From: Pseudomonadota bacterium | GTDB taxonomy: Bacteria; Pseudomonadota; Alphaproteobacteria; Caulobacterales; Caulobacteraceae | Reading direction: 5' to 3' | Assembly (NCBI GenBank): GCA_023424215.1 | Contig: JAFAEC010000072.1 | Span: 1 to 23,625 of the forward strand | DNA length: 23,625 nt | Shown: positions 15,705-23,254 of the stretch, one piece after another | How positions within the stretch are numbered: position 1 is the first letter of the stretch | Layout: every line of letters starts with the position of its first letter | The notes under the pieces: generated by a model | Databases searched by the model: none | The model's input: only the letters and a program-made list of their open reading frames with translations | What the model was told of the DNA's origin: nothing | Made by a program: the position numbers and the translations under genes

Positions 15705-16178
15705 TCACAGCGACGGGCGGGACACCATCAGCACATAGATGCCGATCACCCCGGCGAACGCCGGCCACCCCAGGGCGAACCAGAGACGGTAGAGGCGATC
15801 GTAGGCCGCCGGCAGGGGCTCGCCCTCGGCGGCCGCCGTCGCGGCCAGGCGCGCGAGCCTCTGCTGGATCCACACCACGGGCAGCCAGCAGGCGCCGACC
15901 AGCAGGAACAGGCCATAGCTGGCCAGCAGCCAGGGTTCGTCCAGCCGATAGCCCTGGAGGTGGATCAGGGCCAATCCGCTGACCGGCTGGACGACGACGG
16001 CCGTGGCCGTGAACAGAAAATCGGCCAGGACGACCATCCGTCCCACGGCGGCGGCGATCGACGGGTCGCGCGTCCGCCGCGCGCGGACCATGAAGAAGGC
16101 GATGCCCGCGCCCGTCCCGAACAGCACCGCCGCCGAGAGGATGTGCACCAGCTTCAGAAGCACATAGCCGTCGATCAT
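15705..16178 (-). CDS. DUF2269 family membrane protein
   Basis: A 157-residue protein with about four hydrophobic helices (around residues 8-30, 48-72, 84-104 and 133-152). The pattern VLLKLVHILSAAVLFGTGAGIAFFM at the start and the following cytosolic loop are those of the DUF2269 integral membrane family; its function is not known. Start ATG overlaps the stop of the upstream SDR-DoxX gene by four bases (ATGA), so the two are translationally coupled and probably work together. In many proteobacteria these two genes are neighbours, which supports a joint, still undefined, role at the inner membrane. Confidence 0.85.
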   Translation of the reverse strand: MIDGYVLLKLVHILSAAVLFGTGAGIAFFMVRARRTRDPSIAAAVGRMVVLADFLFTATAVVVQPVSGLALIHLQGYRLDEPWLLASYGLFLLVGACWLPVVWIQQRLARLAATAAAEGEPLPAAYDRLYRLWFALGWPAFAGVIGIYVLMVSRPSL

Positions 16179-17482
16179 CGCCGCGCGTCCGTCGCCGCCA
16201 CGAACAGGCACAGGGCCATCATGGGAATCACCTTCAGCCATGGGCCGAGCGGGTCCGCCCAGTACTGCGGCAGGCTGAGGGTCGCCGCGGCGAGATAGCC
16301 CACCGTGGCCGCGACCATGATCATCGCCACCCGCGCGGTCCACGGCCGAACGAACAGGGCCAGGCCGAGGACGACGTCGAAGGCCGCGCCCCAGCCGGCG
16401 ATGGCGCCTGCCCAGCGGCCGTAGCCGCCCTCGTGCAGCACGGCGATCGCGCGATCCCAGCCGGGGCCCAGCGTGACGAGGCCGGTCAGCGGCCAGAACA
16501 GACCCAGGGCCGCGATCGCCACGGGCCGCACGAACCAGAGGCGGGCGTGCCAGACGTCCTGAACCGAGGCCGGCGTTCCTGACAGGGCGGCGGCCGGACT
16601 CCGCGCCGCCACGCCCAGGGCCTCCTGCCAGTCGTCGTCGCGGCCGGCCACGTCGTGGTCGAGCTGGCGCATGGATGTCGAGGTCAGGGGCGAGAACCAA
16701 CCCATCCGGGCCAGCAGGTCTCCCAACCCGAGCGCCGGGGCCGCGATGGCGCGCGGCACGCGAATCACCGGCGCGGCGGGCAGCCCGAGCCAGCCGCGGT
16801 AGAGGCCGAGAAGTTGCTCCAGGCTGAGCCGCTGGGGACCGGCGACGTCGAAGCGCCGGCGAACCGCCTGCGGTCGGCTGAGCGCCGCGGAGACTGCGGC
16901 GGTGAGATCGTCCATGGCGACCGGCCGCACGGTCTGTGCGCCGCCGACGACGGGAATGGCGCCCGGAAACGCGGCGAGCGCCCGGATCAGGCCGGTGCCG
17001 CCGAATGCGCCGCGGCCGAGAACCAGCGACGGCCGCAGGATCGTCCAATCCAGCCGGCTGGATTGGATCATGCGCTCGGTTTCAGCCTTGGTGCGGGCGT
17101 AGGCCGTGCCGGCCGCATCGTCCGCGCCCACGGCGGAAAGGTGCACCAGCCGTGTCACCCCGGCCGCCTCGCAGGCCGCGATCAGCGCGCCGGGCCCCGT
17201 CACGTGCGCGGCCCGGGTGTCGTCTCCGCCGCCGTCCTGCAGGACCCCGACGCAGTTCACCACCGCGTCGACCCCCTCCAGCAGCGGCGTCCAAGCCGCG
17301 GGCTCGCCAAGGGCGCGAAAGTCGGCGACGACCCACTCGTACTGCGGGGCGCGCCGCGCCGCCTCGACCGGCCGCCGGGCGCCGGCGCGGACGGTCCAGC
17401 CCGCAGCCGCAAGGGCGGCGGCCACATGGCTGCCAATGAAGCCGTTCGCCCCCAGTACCAGAACGCGCCCCCCCGGCGTCAT
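16175..17482 (-). CDS. SDR-like NAD(P)-binding protein fused to DoxX-like membrane domain
   Basis: A 435-residue two-part protein. The N-terminal ~290 residues are an atypical short-chain dehydrogenase (NmrA/NDUFA9-like): VLVLGANGFIGSHV at 8-21 is the GxxGxxG dinucleotide site, followed by YARTKAETERMI, where the usual catalytic Tyr-Lys is modified. From about 315 onward come four hydrophobic helices with sequence like DoxX-like membrane proteins (VWHARLWFVRPVAIAALGLFWP). It may use NAD(P)H near the membrane, but the substrate is not known. It follows ssb by 16 bp on the same strand and overlaps the DUF2269 gene, so SOS-driven ssb transcription might reach it. Confidence 0.85.
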   Translation of the reverse strand: MTPGGRVLVLGANGFIGSHVAAALAAAGWTVRAGARRPVEAARRAPQYEWVVADFRALGEPAAWTPLLEGVDAVVNCVGVLQDGGGDDTRAAHVTGPGALIAACEAAGVTRLVHLSAVGADDAAGTAYARTKAETERMIQSSRLDWTILRPSLVLGRGAFGGTGLIRALAAFPGAIPVVGGAQTVRPVAMDDLTAAVSAALSRPQAVRRRFDVAGPQRLSLEQLLGLYRGWLGLPAAPVIRVPRAIAAPALGLGDLLARMGWFSPLTSTSMRQLDHDVAGRDDDWQEALGVAARSPAAALSGTPASVQDVWHARLWFVRPVAIAALGLFWPLTGLVTLGPGWDRAIAVLHEGGYGRWAGAIAGWGAAFDVVLGLALFVRPWTARVAMIMVAATVGYLAAATLSLPQYWADPLGPWLKVIPMMALCLFVAATDARR

Positions 17483-17498
17483 GGCGTACGCCCCGGCG

Positions 17499-17975
17499 TC
17501 AGAACGGAATGTCGTCGTTCAGGTCGTAGCTCTCGCGCGGGCCGGAGGGCTTGTTGGCGCCGCCGGTGGAGAAGCCCGACGAATAGTCGTCGTCGCCGCC
17601 GCGGGACATGCCCCCGCCCTCGCCGCGACCGCCGAGCATGGTCAGCTCGCCCTTGAACTTCTGGATGACCACCTCGGTCGAGTACTTCTCGACGCCCTGC
17701 TGATCGGTCCATTTGCGAGTCTGGAGCTGGCCTTCGACGTACACGGTCGAGCCCTTCTTCAGGTAGTTCTCACAGACCTTGACGATGTTGTCGTTGAAGA
17801 TGACGACGCGATGCCACTCCGTCTTCTCCTTGCGCTCGCCGGAGGCCTTGTCCCGCCACGTCTCGGACGTCGCCAGCGACAGGTTCGCGACCCGCTCACC
17901 GCTGTTCAGGGTGCGGATCTCGGGATCCCGCCCCAGGTTGCCGACCAGAATGACCTTGTTGACGCTGCCCGCCAT
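17499..17975 (-). CDS. ssb: Single-stranded DNA-binding protein
   Basis: A 158-residue SSB. The OB-fold occupies residues 1-110 (SVNKVILVGNLGRDPEIR, then TEWHRVVIF with the DNA-contacting Trp, and GSTVYVEGQLQTRKW). A Gly/Ser-rich flexible linker follows, and the protein ends in DDIPF, the conserved acidic tip that recruits repair and replication partners. Length is normal for alphaproteobacteria. It acts in replication, recombination and SOS repair. A LexA box lies 132 bp upstream of the ATG (18107-18121). The next gene is 16 bp downstream on the same strand. Confidence 0.97.
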   Translation of the reverse strand: MAGSVNKVILVGNLGRDPEIRTLNSGERVANLSLATSETWRDKASGERKEKTEWHRVVIFNDNIVKVCENYLKKGSTVYVEGQLQTRKWTDQQGVEKYSTEVVIQKFKGELTMLGGRGEGGGMSRGGDDDYSSGFSTGGANKPSGPRESYDLNDDIPF

Positions 17976-18025
17976 CTCGAGCTCCTCTTCTCGTTCGCAG
18001 GCCTAGCGCGCTTTGACGGACGCCG

Positions 18026-18063
18026 GGCCGGGTTTTTCACAGGACGGCCGGGTTTCCCACAGG
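18026..18063. repeat. Tandem 20-bp direct repeat upstream of ssb
   Basis: GGCCGGGTTTTTCACAGG (18026-18043) and GGCCGGGTTTCCCACAGG (18046-18063) are 18-bp copies with two differences and a 20-bp period, that is about two helical turns. They lie between the LexA box and the ssb start, so in the 5' untranslated region or promoter. They could be paired binding sites for a protein; none is recognised. Confidence 0.7.
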
Positions 18064-18106
18064 CGCGGTCCTGTCGCGGCGCGACCCTAGCCGAGCGTCC
18101 GCATTT

Positions 18107-18121
18107 GTTCCAGCTTTGTTC
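18107..18121. promoter_or_regulatory. LexA (SOS) box of ssb
   Basis: GTTC-CAGCTTT-GTTC is an exact match to the alphaproteobacterial LexA box GTTC-N7-GTTC. On the minus strand it would overlap a -35 region, since GCTAGGGTC, resembling the Caulobacter -10 GCTANAWC, follows at 18083-18091. ssb is a known SOS gene in this group. Confidence 0.8.
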
Positions 18122-18122
18122 C

Positions 18123-18548
18123 TCAGGGCGCCGGGGGCGCGCCGCCGGCCGCCCGCGCCGCATCCACCTCACGCTGGATGGCGCCCGGGATCGCCAGCCG
18201 CCCGTCGCCGGTCCGGGCAAGGGCCATGAAACGCGCGCCCTCCAGGGTCTGGCTGAACGACACGCCCGCCCGGTCGATGAAGATGAAGCGGCCCTGGTAG
18301 GCTCCCACGATCTCGCGGCGGCTGCCGCCCATGCGCAGGAAGCGCAGGCGCATCTCCTCCAGCCGGGCGGCGCAGAACTCGATCTGCGGCTGGTCCTCGG
18401 CCACGACGTTGAAGCGCGGCGCCGCGCCTTCGGCGCCGGGTTCGACCGCGTAGCAGACGCCCTGGTCGAAGGGGGCCTTGGTGGACTGGCTGCAGGCCGC
18501 CAGGGCGCCGGCCGCGAGGCCGAGGATCAGGATCGACGGAAGGCGCAT
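18123..18548 (-). CDS. Lipoprotein of unknown function
   Basis: A 141-residue predicted lipoprotein: signal peptide with lipobox ALAAC (Cys19). The mature part is about 120 residues with two further cysteines (CYAVEPG at ~32 and FCAARLEEM around 58), which could form a disulfide, and ends in an Ala/Pro-rich tail. I do not recognise the family. The ATG at 18548 is chosen because the lipobox signal peptide begins there and because it overlaps the previous gene's stop as TGATG, a classic coupling arrangement; a longer frame upstream is antisense-like Arg-rich sequence. It should sit in the inner or outer membrane facing the periplasm. Confidence 0.8.
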   Translation of the reverse strand: MRLPSILILGLAAGALAACSQSTKAPFDQGVCYAVEPGAEGAAPRFNVVAEDQPQIEFCAARLEEMRLRFLRMGGSRREIVGAYQGRFIFIDRAGVSFSQTLEGARFMALARTGDGRLAIPGAIQREVDAARAAGGAPPAP

Positions 18549-19222
18549 CAACGGAGCCCCGGAAACTGGCAGCTGCGATCCTGCTCCGCCAGAGTGGTGA
18601 AGCGGCTGTTGTCGGACGACTGTTCGACCCGGCGCGGCACGAGGCGCAGGGTGGTGTCGCCCCAGCGTCCGTACTGGGCGTCGCCGGGGCGCACGCAGGC
18701 GCCCGAGTAGAGCGCCTGGACGCAGGCGTTCAGCGTCATGCTGGAGGACAGCATGCGCCATTCGGACCCGGTGTGACGCAGGCACTGGCCGACGGCGGCG
18801 ACGGGCTGCGGCGCCGGCTGCGCGGGTTCGCTGCTGTCGGCGGCGCCCGGGAGCGGCGCGGCGTCGGAGAGCTCGACCGGCGGCTCCTCCGGCGGCGGCG
18901 CGAAGGAGGCCGTCGGCGCGGCGACGAGGGCGCCTGTCTCATCGATGCCGACGTCGAGAGCATCCGTGGCCAGACCGTTACGTCGGGCGCAATCGGCCAG
19001 GGTGGCCATTCCGACGAACTGGCCGGCGACATAGCAGCGAAGTTCGCGAGTCGCGTTGAGGGCCGGCGCCTCCGCCACATCGACCGTCAGCCCGCCCTGG
19101 GCGGCGGGTGGAGGCTCGGGATTGCGGTCCCGTCCGCCCGAAAAGACCAGGGCGAGGATCACGGCCAGAATGACGGCTGCGCCGGCTCCGATCGCGATGA
19201 GAATTCGGTTGTCCCTGGGCAT
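18548..19222 (-). CDS. Membrane-anchored periplasmic protein of unknown function
   Basis: A 224-residue protein with one transmembrane helix near the N-terminus (residues ~7-29), so anchored with its bulk in the periplasm. A Pro/Ala-rich linker (about 105-140) separates two cysteine-bearing parts: CYVAGQFVGMATLADCARRNGL (approximate 63-84) and the C-terminal QCLRHTGSEWRMLSSSMTLNAC to the end with further Cys (CVRPGD, SCQFPG). The even number and spacing suggest disulfides. The repeated C-x..-A..C pattern hints at a duplicated small domain. The family is not recognised. It is coupled (TGATG) to the lipoprotein gene downstream, and together they look like an envelope module. Confidence 0.78.
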   Translation of the reverse strand: MPRDNRILIAIGAGAAVILAVILALVFSGGRDRNPEPPPAAQGGLTVDVAEAPALNATRELRCYVAGQFVGMATLADCARRNGLATDALDVGIDETGALVAAPTASFAPPPEEPPVELSDAAPLPGAADSSEPAQPAPQPVAAVGQCLRHTGSEWRMLSSSMTLNACVQALYSGACVRPGDAQYGRWGDTTLRLVPRRVEQSSDNSRFTTLAEQDRSCQFPGLR

Positions 19223-19294
19223 TCATTGCTCGCGTCGATGGAGAGTCCAATAACCCTCTGCGAGACGCCGTCGTCAACGCGATTCGTCGGCCGG

Positions 19295-22018
19295 TCAGCC
19301 GCCCAGTCGGGCCAGCGCGGCCTGGTAGTTGGCGATCTGCGCCGTCAGGTAGGCGGGGGCGGGACCCATGGCGCCCGGAAGGGTCGAGGCGGGAGCCAGG
19401 GCGCGGTAGGCGTCGCGCACGGCCTTCATCGCCGCCTGCAGAGCCTCCCCCGCCGCCTTGATCGATTCGGGAGCGCCGAGGCCCAGATCGGCGGGCAGCC
19501 CCAGGCCGAAAGTCTTGACCACCTCGTCGCCGCTGGTCTGGCCGACGTAGCCCGGCGACAGCCCGAGCCCGGCCAGCGCGTCGCGCCCCGTCTCGCCGGC
19601 TGTCAGAACGGCCCCGGTGACGCCGTCGCGGGCGACGATCGACAGGCGCTGGACGCCGGCGTGCAGCGCCTGTGCAGCCTCGCCCGCCCGAGGCGCCTCC
19701 GCCGCTTCCGAAGCGACCGTGACCTTCAGCTTCATCCGCGAAGCCTGTTCGATCTTCCGGGCCAGGCTTTGCAGCGTGTCGCGCGCCTCGATGGTTACCG
19801 CGACGGCGCGGCCGCCGTCGGCCGGCGAAATGTAGAAGCGGTCTCCCACGCGCAGGGAGGTGGCGGCGACCAGCGAGCGCGACGGCTTCTGGTCGATCTC
19901 GCCCCGGGGCAGGCCCAGCCGGTCCAGCACGCTGGCTCCGCCGGCCGCGGTCGCGAGGGTCAGCGGCGTCGCCTGACGACCGTCGCCCTCCCAGTCGCGT
20001 CGCCATTCCACCCCGCCGCTCGCCGCATCGATGCGGGCGAGGTAGGCCTCGGTCGGATCGGTCGCCGCGGCGCCCTCGGCGCGGTCGGCGACGCCGGTGA
20101 TCCACACCTTGCCGCCCTGCACCTTCATGTCGGAGACGGTGTCGTCCCCCACGCCGCCGACATAGGTGAGACGGTCCCCGGCCGAGGCGGTCAGGCTGCT
20201 GTCGATCGCGGCGACGAAGGCGTCGCGCCCCCCATGGTGCGCGGTGGTGACCGCGCCGACATCCAGCGCCGCGTTGCGGGTCGTCCCGGTGACGATCAGC
20301 TGACCGCCCGAGACCGCCAGCCCGGCGATCTCGCCGCTCGCCTCGCCGAGATCCCTCGAGGCCTCAAGCGTCGGCCGACCGGACGGGTCCAGCGCGAAAC
20401 GGCGCACGACGATCCGGCCGCTCTCGATCCCGGCCGCGTAGAGGGTGGAGCCGTCCACGGCGACCGCGTCGACCCCGTCGGCCCCGGCGGTCCCGAACTG
20501 CGCGACGCCGGCGGACGAGGCCACGACGGGCGCGTATTGGTGTGCCTGGCTTTCGCTCCACGCCTGGACGTATCCGTCCCAGCCGCCCACGCCCGCCGCC
20601 CCCGGCATGGCCGATCGCGCACGGCCGGCCACATAGACCGTGCCGTTCGGGCCGAACGCCACGGAGGCGGCCTCGTCCTCGGCCCGCGCCCCGCGACGAC
20701 GCGTCCACAGTTCCTCGCCGTCGGCGTCGAAGACGGTCACGAAGCTGTCGACCACCGAGGCGACGTCGCCGGACTGGCCCGGCTCCAGCGCGCCGGTCAC
20801 CGAACCCGCGACCGCGACGCGGCCGCCGGCGTCGACGGCGATGGCGTAGCCGCTCGCGCTGGAGGCGGCGCCCAGGGCCCGCGTGGTCACCACGCGGCCG
20901 GCGGAGTCGAGCTTGATCAGGGCCACGTCGCGTTCGCCCTTGATGGGCTGGCCGTCCATGCCGGCCTTCAGGTCCGCCACGAGCCAGACCGACCCGTCGG
21001 CGGCCGCCGCGCTGGCCCGGACCGTCTCGACTCCTTCGGGCAGGCCCGTCTGGGAGGCGCGGCCGTCGACCCAGTGGGTCTCGCCGACGCGAGCGGACGG
21101 CGGCGGGGCCGCCCCGCCGGTATCGCTCTGGAATTTGAGCATCTGGAGGCCGCCGGCCGTCCCCGCCGCCTGCACGACGTAGACGGCGTCGGCGGTGTCT
21201 GCCGGTTCGAAACTCACGGTCTCGGTCGAGACGCCCCGCACCGCCAGGGCGTATCGGTCGGGTCCCGCCGGGAGAGGCACGGCCTTCCCGTTGACGGTCA
21301 CCGTCCGGGGCTCGGCCTTGATCAGCTCGCGCCCCATGCGGGTCTGGAGGCCGGCGGCTTCGAGCTTGCCGTTGATGTGCTCCAGCACGCTGGTCAGGGA
21401 GCGGGGCTGGGCGCCCATGTCCGCCAGGTCGATGGCGACGGTGTGCATGCTGTTGTCGCTGCGGCGCACGACGATGTCGAAGCGCACATCGCCGGCGAAG
21501 GCGGGGCTGGCCGAGTCCGGCGAGCCTTCGTGGATCGGACCGGTGATCGAGACGGCGCTGTCGCGCGGCACCGCGGCGGTGGACTTGCTGCGCGAGGCCG
21601 CGGTCCCCTGGACCATGCGCACGCCGTCGAACTCGGCGGTCTGCAGCCACTGGCCGATCTCGGACAAGCCGGCGGCGAACCGCTTCTGCAGCCGGGTCGT
21701 CTCGAGAGGGCCGACACCCTGGGTCGCCGCCCGGTTGGCCAGCAGGTTGAGAGTGTCGAGGCCCTGGTACAGGGCGAACAGCTTGCGATAGTCGGCCGAG
21801 GCTCCCTTTACGTCGAGGCGCGCGGCGTCCTCGTCGATGAAGTCGCGACCGCCCAGGGCGGCTCGCAGGGCGGCGCCCGGCTCCGGCGGCTTGACCGAGC
21901 TGGACCACGGCGGCGTCGGCTGGGCCTTCCTCGACGCGGCCGTCGGCAACCCGGCAGGAGACGCCGCCGGCAGCGACGCGCCTCCGAAAAGCCCGAGCAG
22001 ATAGCTGTTGTCGATCAC
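19295..22018 (-). CDS. flaEY: FlaEY-like flagellar regulatory/filament protein
   Basis: A 907-residue protein with no signal peptide. The N-terminal helical part (residues ~80-130; GLDTLNLLANRAATQ, LSEIGQWLQTAEFDGVRMVQG) looks like a flagellin D0/D1 segment. The centre (~250-720) has recurring SBBP-type beta-propeller blades (VYVAGRARSA, LIVTGTTRNAA with GGRDAFVAAID, VWITGVADRAE). The C-terminal ~150 residues are again helical (VQRLSIVARD, ALQAAMKAVRDAYRALAP). Size and layout match Caulobacter FlaEY, encoded beside flagellins and affecting flagellin expression and filament formation; the exact activity is not defined. The start is GTG at 22018 with GGGAG 6 nt upstream; an ATG five bases earlier is out of frame. 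A CtrA-like box lies 37-50 bp upstream. Confidence 0.7.
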   Translation of the reverse strand: MIDNSYLLGLFGGASLPAASPAGLPTAASRKAQPTPPWSSSVKPPEPGAALRAALGGRDFIDEDAARLDVKGASADYRKLFALYQGLDTLNLLANRAATQGVGPLETTRLQKRFAAGLSEIGQWLQTAEFDGVRMVQGTAASRSKSTAAVPRDSAVSITGPIHEGSPDSASPAFAGDVRFDIVVRRSDNSMHTVAIDLADMGAQPRSLTSVLEHINGKLEAAGLQTRMGRELIKAEPRTVTVNGKAVPLPAGPDRYALAVRGVSTETVSFEPADTADAVYVVQAAGTAGGLQMLKFQSDTGGAAPPPSARVGETHWVDGRASQTGLPEGVETVRASAAAADGSVWLVADLKAGMDGQPIKGERDVALIKLDSAGRVVTTRALGAASSASGYAIAVDAGGRVAVAGSVTGALEPGQSGDVASVVDSFVTVFDADGEELWTRRRGARAEDEAASVAFGPNGTVYVAGRARSAMPGAAGVGGWDGYVQAWSESQAHQYAPVVASSAGVAQFGTAGADGVDAVAVDGSTLYAAGIESGRIVVRRFALDPSGRPTLEASRDLGEASGEIAGLAVSGGQLIVTGTTRNAALDVGAVTTAHHGGRDAFVAAIDSSLTASAGDRLTYVGGVGDDTVSDMKVQGGKVWITGVADRAEGAAATDPTEAYLARIDAASGGVEWRRDWEGDGRQATPLTLATAAGGASVLDRLGLPRGEIDQKPSRSLVAATSLRVGDRFYISPADGGRAVAVTIEARDTLQSLARKIEQASRMKLKVTVASEAAEAPRAGEAAQALHAGVQRLSIVARDGVTGAVLTAGETGRDALAGLGLSPGYVGQTSGDEVVKTFGLGLPADLGLGAPESIKAAGEALQAAMKAVRDAYRALAPASTLPGAMGPAPAYLTAQIANYQAALARLGG

Positions 22019-22053
22019 GGCATGCTCCCGCAGGCCACTGTGGCGGCCTGTCG

Positions 22054-22068
22054 GTAAGGGACCGTTAA
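22054..22068 (-). promoter_or_regulatory. CtrA-like box upstream of flaEY
   Basis: On the minus strand TTAA-CGGTCCC-TTAC is seven of eight matches to the CtrA consensus TTAA-N7-TTAA. It lies about 36-50 bp before the flaEY start. CtrA, the cell-cycle response regulator of Caulobacterales, controls many flagellar genes, which makes the site plausible. Confidence 0.5.
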
Positions 22069-22158
22069 CGCGGCGACGCCCGGGGACAGGCCTCGCGACT
22101 CAGGGAACAATGCTCGGCGGCCGTCGTTTACGGCGGGCCGCATGCGGAGGGACCACCC

Positions 22159-22275
22159 ATGATCGCCTTCCTCGACGCCCTGAGATCCCTGCTTTCCCTG
22201 TATGGCTTCGGCGCCCGCGGGGCGCACCGGCGACGCCCGGCCGCCGTCTACATCGGCCATCGTCGCCCCGGCTGA
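22159..22275 (+). CDS. Possible small protein, 38 residues
   Basis: An ATG preceded by GGAGGG at 7 nt opens 38 codons: a hydrophobic N-terminal helix (MIAFLDALRSLLSLYGF) and an Arg/His-rich tail (residues ~20-36). It runs opposite to flaEY and converges on the flagellin gene with 10 bp between stops. The good ribosome site, codon bias and amphipathic start make translation possible, but no family is recognised. It could be a chance frame in GC-rich intergenic DNA. Confidence 0.35.
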   Translation: MIAFLDALRSLLSLYGFGARGAHRRRPAAVYIGHRRPG

Positions 22276-22285
22276 CCGGCGGGGA

Positions 22286-23125
22286 TCAACCGCCGCGGAA
22301 CAACGACAGGATGATCTGCGGCGCCTGGTTGGCGATGGAGAGCGACTGGGCGCCCAGTTGCTGCTGCACCTGCAGGGCCTGAAGCCGCGCGCTCTCCTTG
22401 GCCAGGTCGGCGTCGACCAGATTGCCGATCCCGGATTCGAGCGTGTCCACCAGCTTGGTGACGAAGTTGCTGTGGGCCTCGATCTGCTTGGCCTGGGCCC
22501 CGAGCTCGCCGAGGGCCGCGTTCAGCTGACCGATGGAGTTGTCGAGACGGGTCAGCGCCTGGTCCGCTCCCGTGAGGGTCAGCAGGCTGTCGGTGGCGGT
22601 GGTCAGTTCGATGATGCCGCCGCCCAGGCTCAGATCCTTGGCGGAGAGCGTCACGGTTCCGGAGGCGTCGGCATTGGCGAGGAAGGCGATGCCGGTGCTC
22701 AGGGAGCCGTTCAGAATGTTGGCGCCGTCGAAGGTGGCGTTGTCGACCGCGGAGGCGATGGCGCGAAGCAGCGCCTGGAAGTCGGCGTTGAGAAGCTCGC
22801 GGGACTGGGTCTTGAGCGACGAGTCCTTGGCCGCGACGACCTTCTCCTTGAGCTGGTTGAGCAGGTCGGAGATCGATTCGCCCGCGGAAAGGGCCACGTC
22901 GGCGATCGAGGTCGCGCGGTCGAGGCTCTGCTTGACCGCGCTCAGCGCACCGACGTCCGCGCGCTGTTGCTGGGCAATGGCCCAGATGGCGGCGTTGTCC
23001 TTCGCTCCCTGGACCTTCAGACCGGTCGAGATGCGGCTCTGCACGTCGCCCAGCCGGCTGTTCGTGCTCGACAGGTTCTGCAGCGCGATCGCGGCGGAAG
23101 CATTGGTATGGACGCTATTCGTCAT
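22286..23125 (-). CDS. Flagellin
   Basis: A 279-residue flagellin, the filament subunit exported by the flagellar type III system. The N-terminal D0/D1 region (SVHTNASAAIALQNLSSTN, then RLGDVQSRISTGLKVQGAKDNAAIWAIAQQQRAD) and the C-terminal D0 helix (LAKESARLQALQVQQQLGAQSLSIANQA, residues ~240-270) are intact; the variable outer domains are minimal, as in the ~270-residue Caulobacter FljK/FljL proteins. It starts at ATG 23125; AAAGGG about 11 nt upstream is a weak ribosome site, and a hairpin sits in the leader (23162-23175), a region where FlbT acts on fljK mRNA in Caulobacter. No consensus sigma-54 promoter is seen upstream. Confidence 0.95.
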   Translation of the reverse strand: MTNSVHTNASAAIALQNLSSTNSRLGDVQSRISTGLKVQGAKDNAAIWAIAQQQRADVGALSAVKQSLDRATSIADVALSAGESISDLLNQLKEKVVAAKDSSLKTQSRELLNADFQALLRAIASAVDNATFDGANILNGSLSTGIAFLANADASGTVTLSAKDLSLGGGIIELTTATDSLLTLTGADQALTRLDNSIGQLNAALGELGAQAKQIEAHSNFVTKLVDTLESGIGNLVDADLAKESARLQALQVQQQLGAQSLSIANQAPQIILSLFRGG

Positions 23126-23161
23126 CCGACTCAGCCCTTTCAGGTTTGGGTCAGGCTAGAC

Positions 23162-23210
23162 GTCCAAGCGTGGACACATGGTTAACGGCCGCTAACCACG
23201 GGGATTAACC
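23162..23210. promoter_or_regulatory. Palindromic region upstream of flagellin
   Basis: An 18-bp palindrome GGTTAACGGCCGCTAACC (23180-23197; one mismatched pair) is followed by a further half-site ATTAACC (23204-23210). Nearer the gene, GTCCA (23162-23166) pairs with TGGAC (23171-23175) as a short stem that would lie 37-50 nt before the start codon, probably in the mRNA leader. They could be operator and translation-control elements. Confidence 0.45.
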
Positions 23211-23254
23211 GCGCGGATCGCTCCTGCGCGGCGGGAAAACTGATGGAGACAGGC

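Noticed and set aside
18026..18063. DnaA boxes in the direct repeat (TGTGGGAAA, TGTGAAAAA on the minus strand)
   Set aside because: Two to three mismatches to TGTGGATAA and no other origin features.
18773..22057. A 1094-residue open frame on the plus strand
   Set aside because: It is the antisense frame of flaEY and the membrane-anchored protein, Arg/Gly/Ala-rich without domains; GC-rich DNA commonly gives such frames.
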